From Bacteroidia bacterium (lineage in GTDB: Bacteria > Bacteroidota > Bacteroidia > AKYH767-A > OLB10): 6,018 nucleotides of DNA. How positions within the stretch are numbered: the first letter of the stretch is position 1; every line of letters begins with the position of its first letter. The notes beneath the pieces are model-generated. The model was not told where the DNA came from and did no database searches. It worked only from the letters and a program-made list of their open reading frames with translations. The stretch spans positions 1-6,018 of the forward strand of contig JANWID010000362.1 of assembly GCA_025450095.1 (NCBI GenBank), read 5' to 3'. Shown here piece after piece: positions 5,903 through 6,018 of this stretch. A program made the position numbers and the translations under genes.

Positions 5903-6018
5903 GCATAATTCCTGTCGGAAAATCAATAAAAAATGACGTAAATTAGTGTAGCAACCAAGAGCAGGCTGTAACAGTTCTTCGAGTAGTGTTTTAACCTGAT
6001 CCCGAGCTTTGTTATGGG
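5903..6018. other. Window-edge non-coding stretch, nothing recognised
   Basis: This stretch has no gene, RNA gene or promoter that I can support. A small interrupted stem (CCGAGG at 5898-5903 with CC and TCGG at 5911-5918) lies at its left edge. One minus-strand frame is open from the window edge (6016) to a TAG at 5792-5794, but it runs through the palindrome and has no in-window start with good context. An ATG at 6014 is too close to the edge to judge. Confidence 0.4.

Noticed and set aside
5792..6016. Minus-strand frame open from the window edge for 74 codons
   Set aside because: It runs through the 17-bp palindrome, shows no recognisable domain, and its length is possible by chance in a region with few stops; a gene tail from outside the window cannot be fully excluded.

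Overview
The window looks like chromosomal DNA from a Bacteroidota member, probably a Chitinophagales/Sphingobacteriales-type environmental lineage. This rests on signal peptides ending in 'AQ', start codons without Shine-Dalgarno sequences but with A-rich leaders, a lipoprotein with a CCKDSD start resembling the Bacteroidota surface-export signal, an exact TAnnTTTG promoter element, a periplasmic-TPR LytS-type kinase, and an intergenic repeat of the 'GTCATTCCGAG' class. The lineage call is inference; no rRNA or marker gene is present. All six genes are on the + strand.

Left block (1-2044): a 5'-truncated MbnP-like protein, a secreted outer-membrane beta-barrel protein with CxxC at its predicted mature N-terminus, and a small lipoprotein starting 9 bases after the barrel gene. 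This resembles known MbnP neighbourhoods linked to copper or redox metal handling at the cell envelope. The block ends at a hairpin that overlaps a promoter (2072-2111).

Middle block (2112-4771): a two-component system whose genes overlap by ATGA. The histidine kinase has a signal peptide, about seven periplasmic TPRs, one membrane helix and a LytS-type (His_kinase) catalytic region. The partner is a REC-LytTR response regulator. All core catalytic residues appear intact.

Right block (4890-5603): the most notable gene, a clear homologue of LipL32, the major outer-membrane lipoprotein of pathogenic Leptospira. Here it has an ordinary signal peptide and no cysteine at all, so it cannot be a lipoprotein, but the residues known as the LipL32 calcium site look kept. 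It lies 118 bases downstream of the response regulator, so regulation by that system is possible but unproven.

The last 415 bases (5604-6018) hold no gene I can support. They contain a weak terminator-like hairpin, a REP-like repeat, and a nested palindrome with a perfect 17-bp GC-rich stem. I see nothing convincing in the final ~100 bases.
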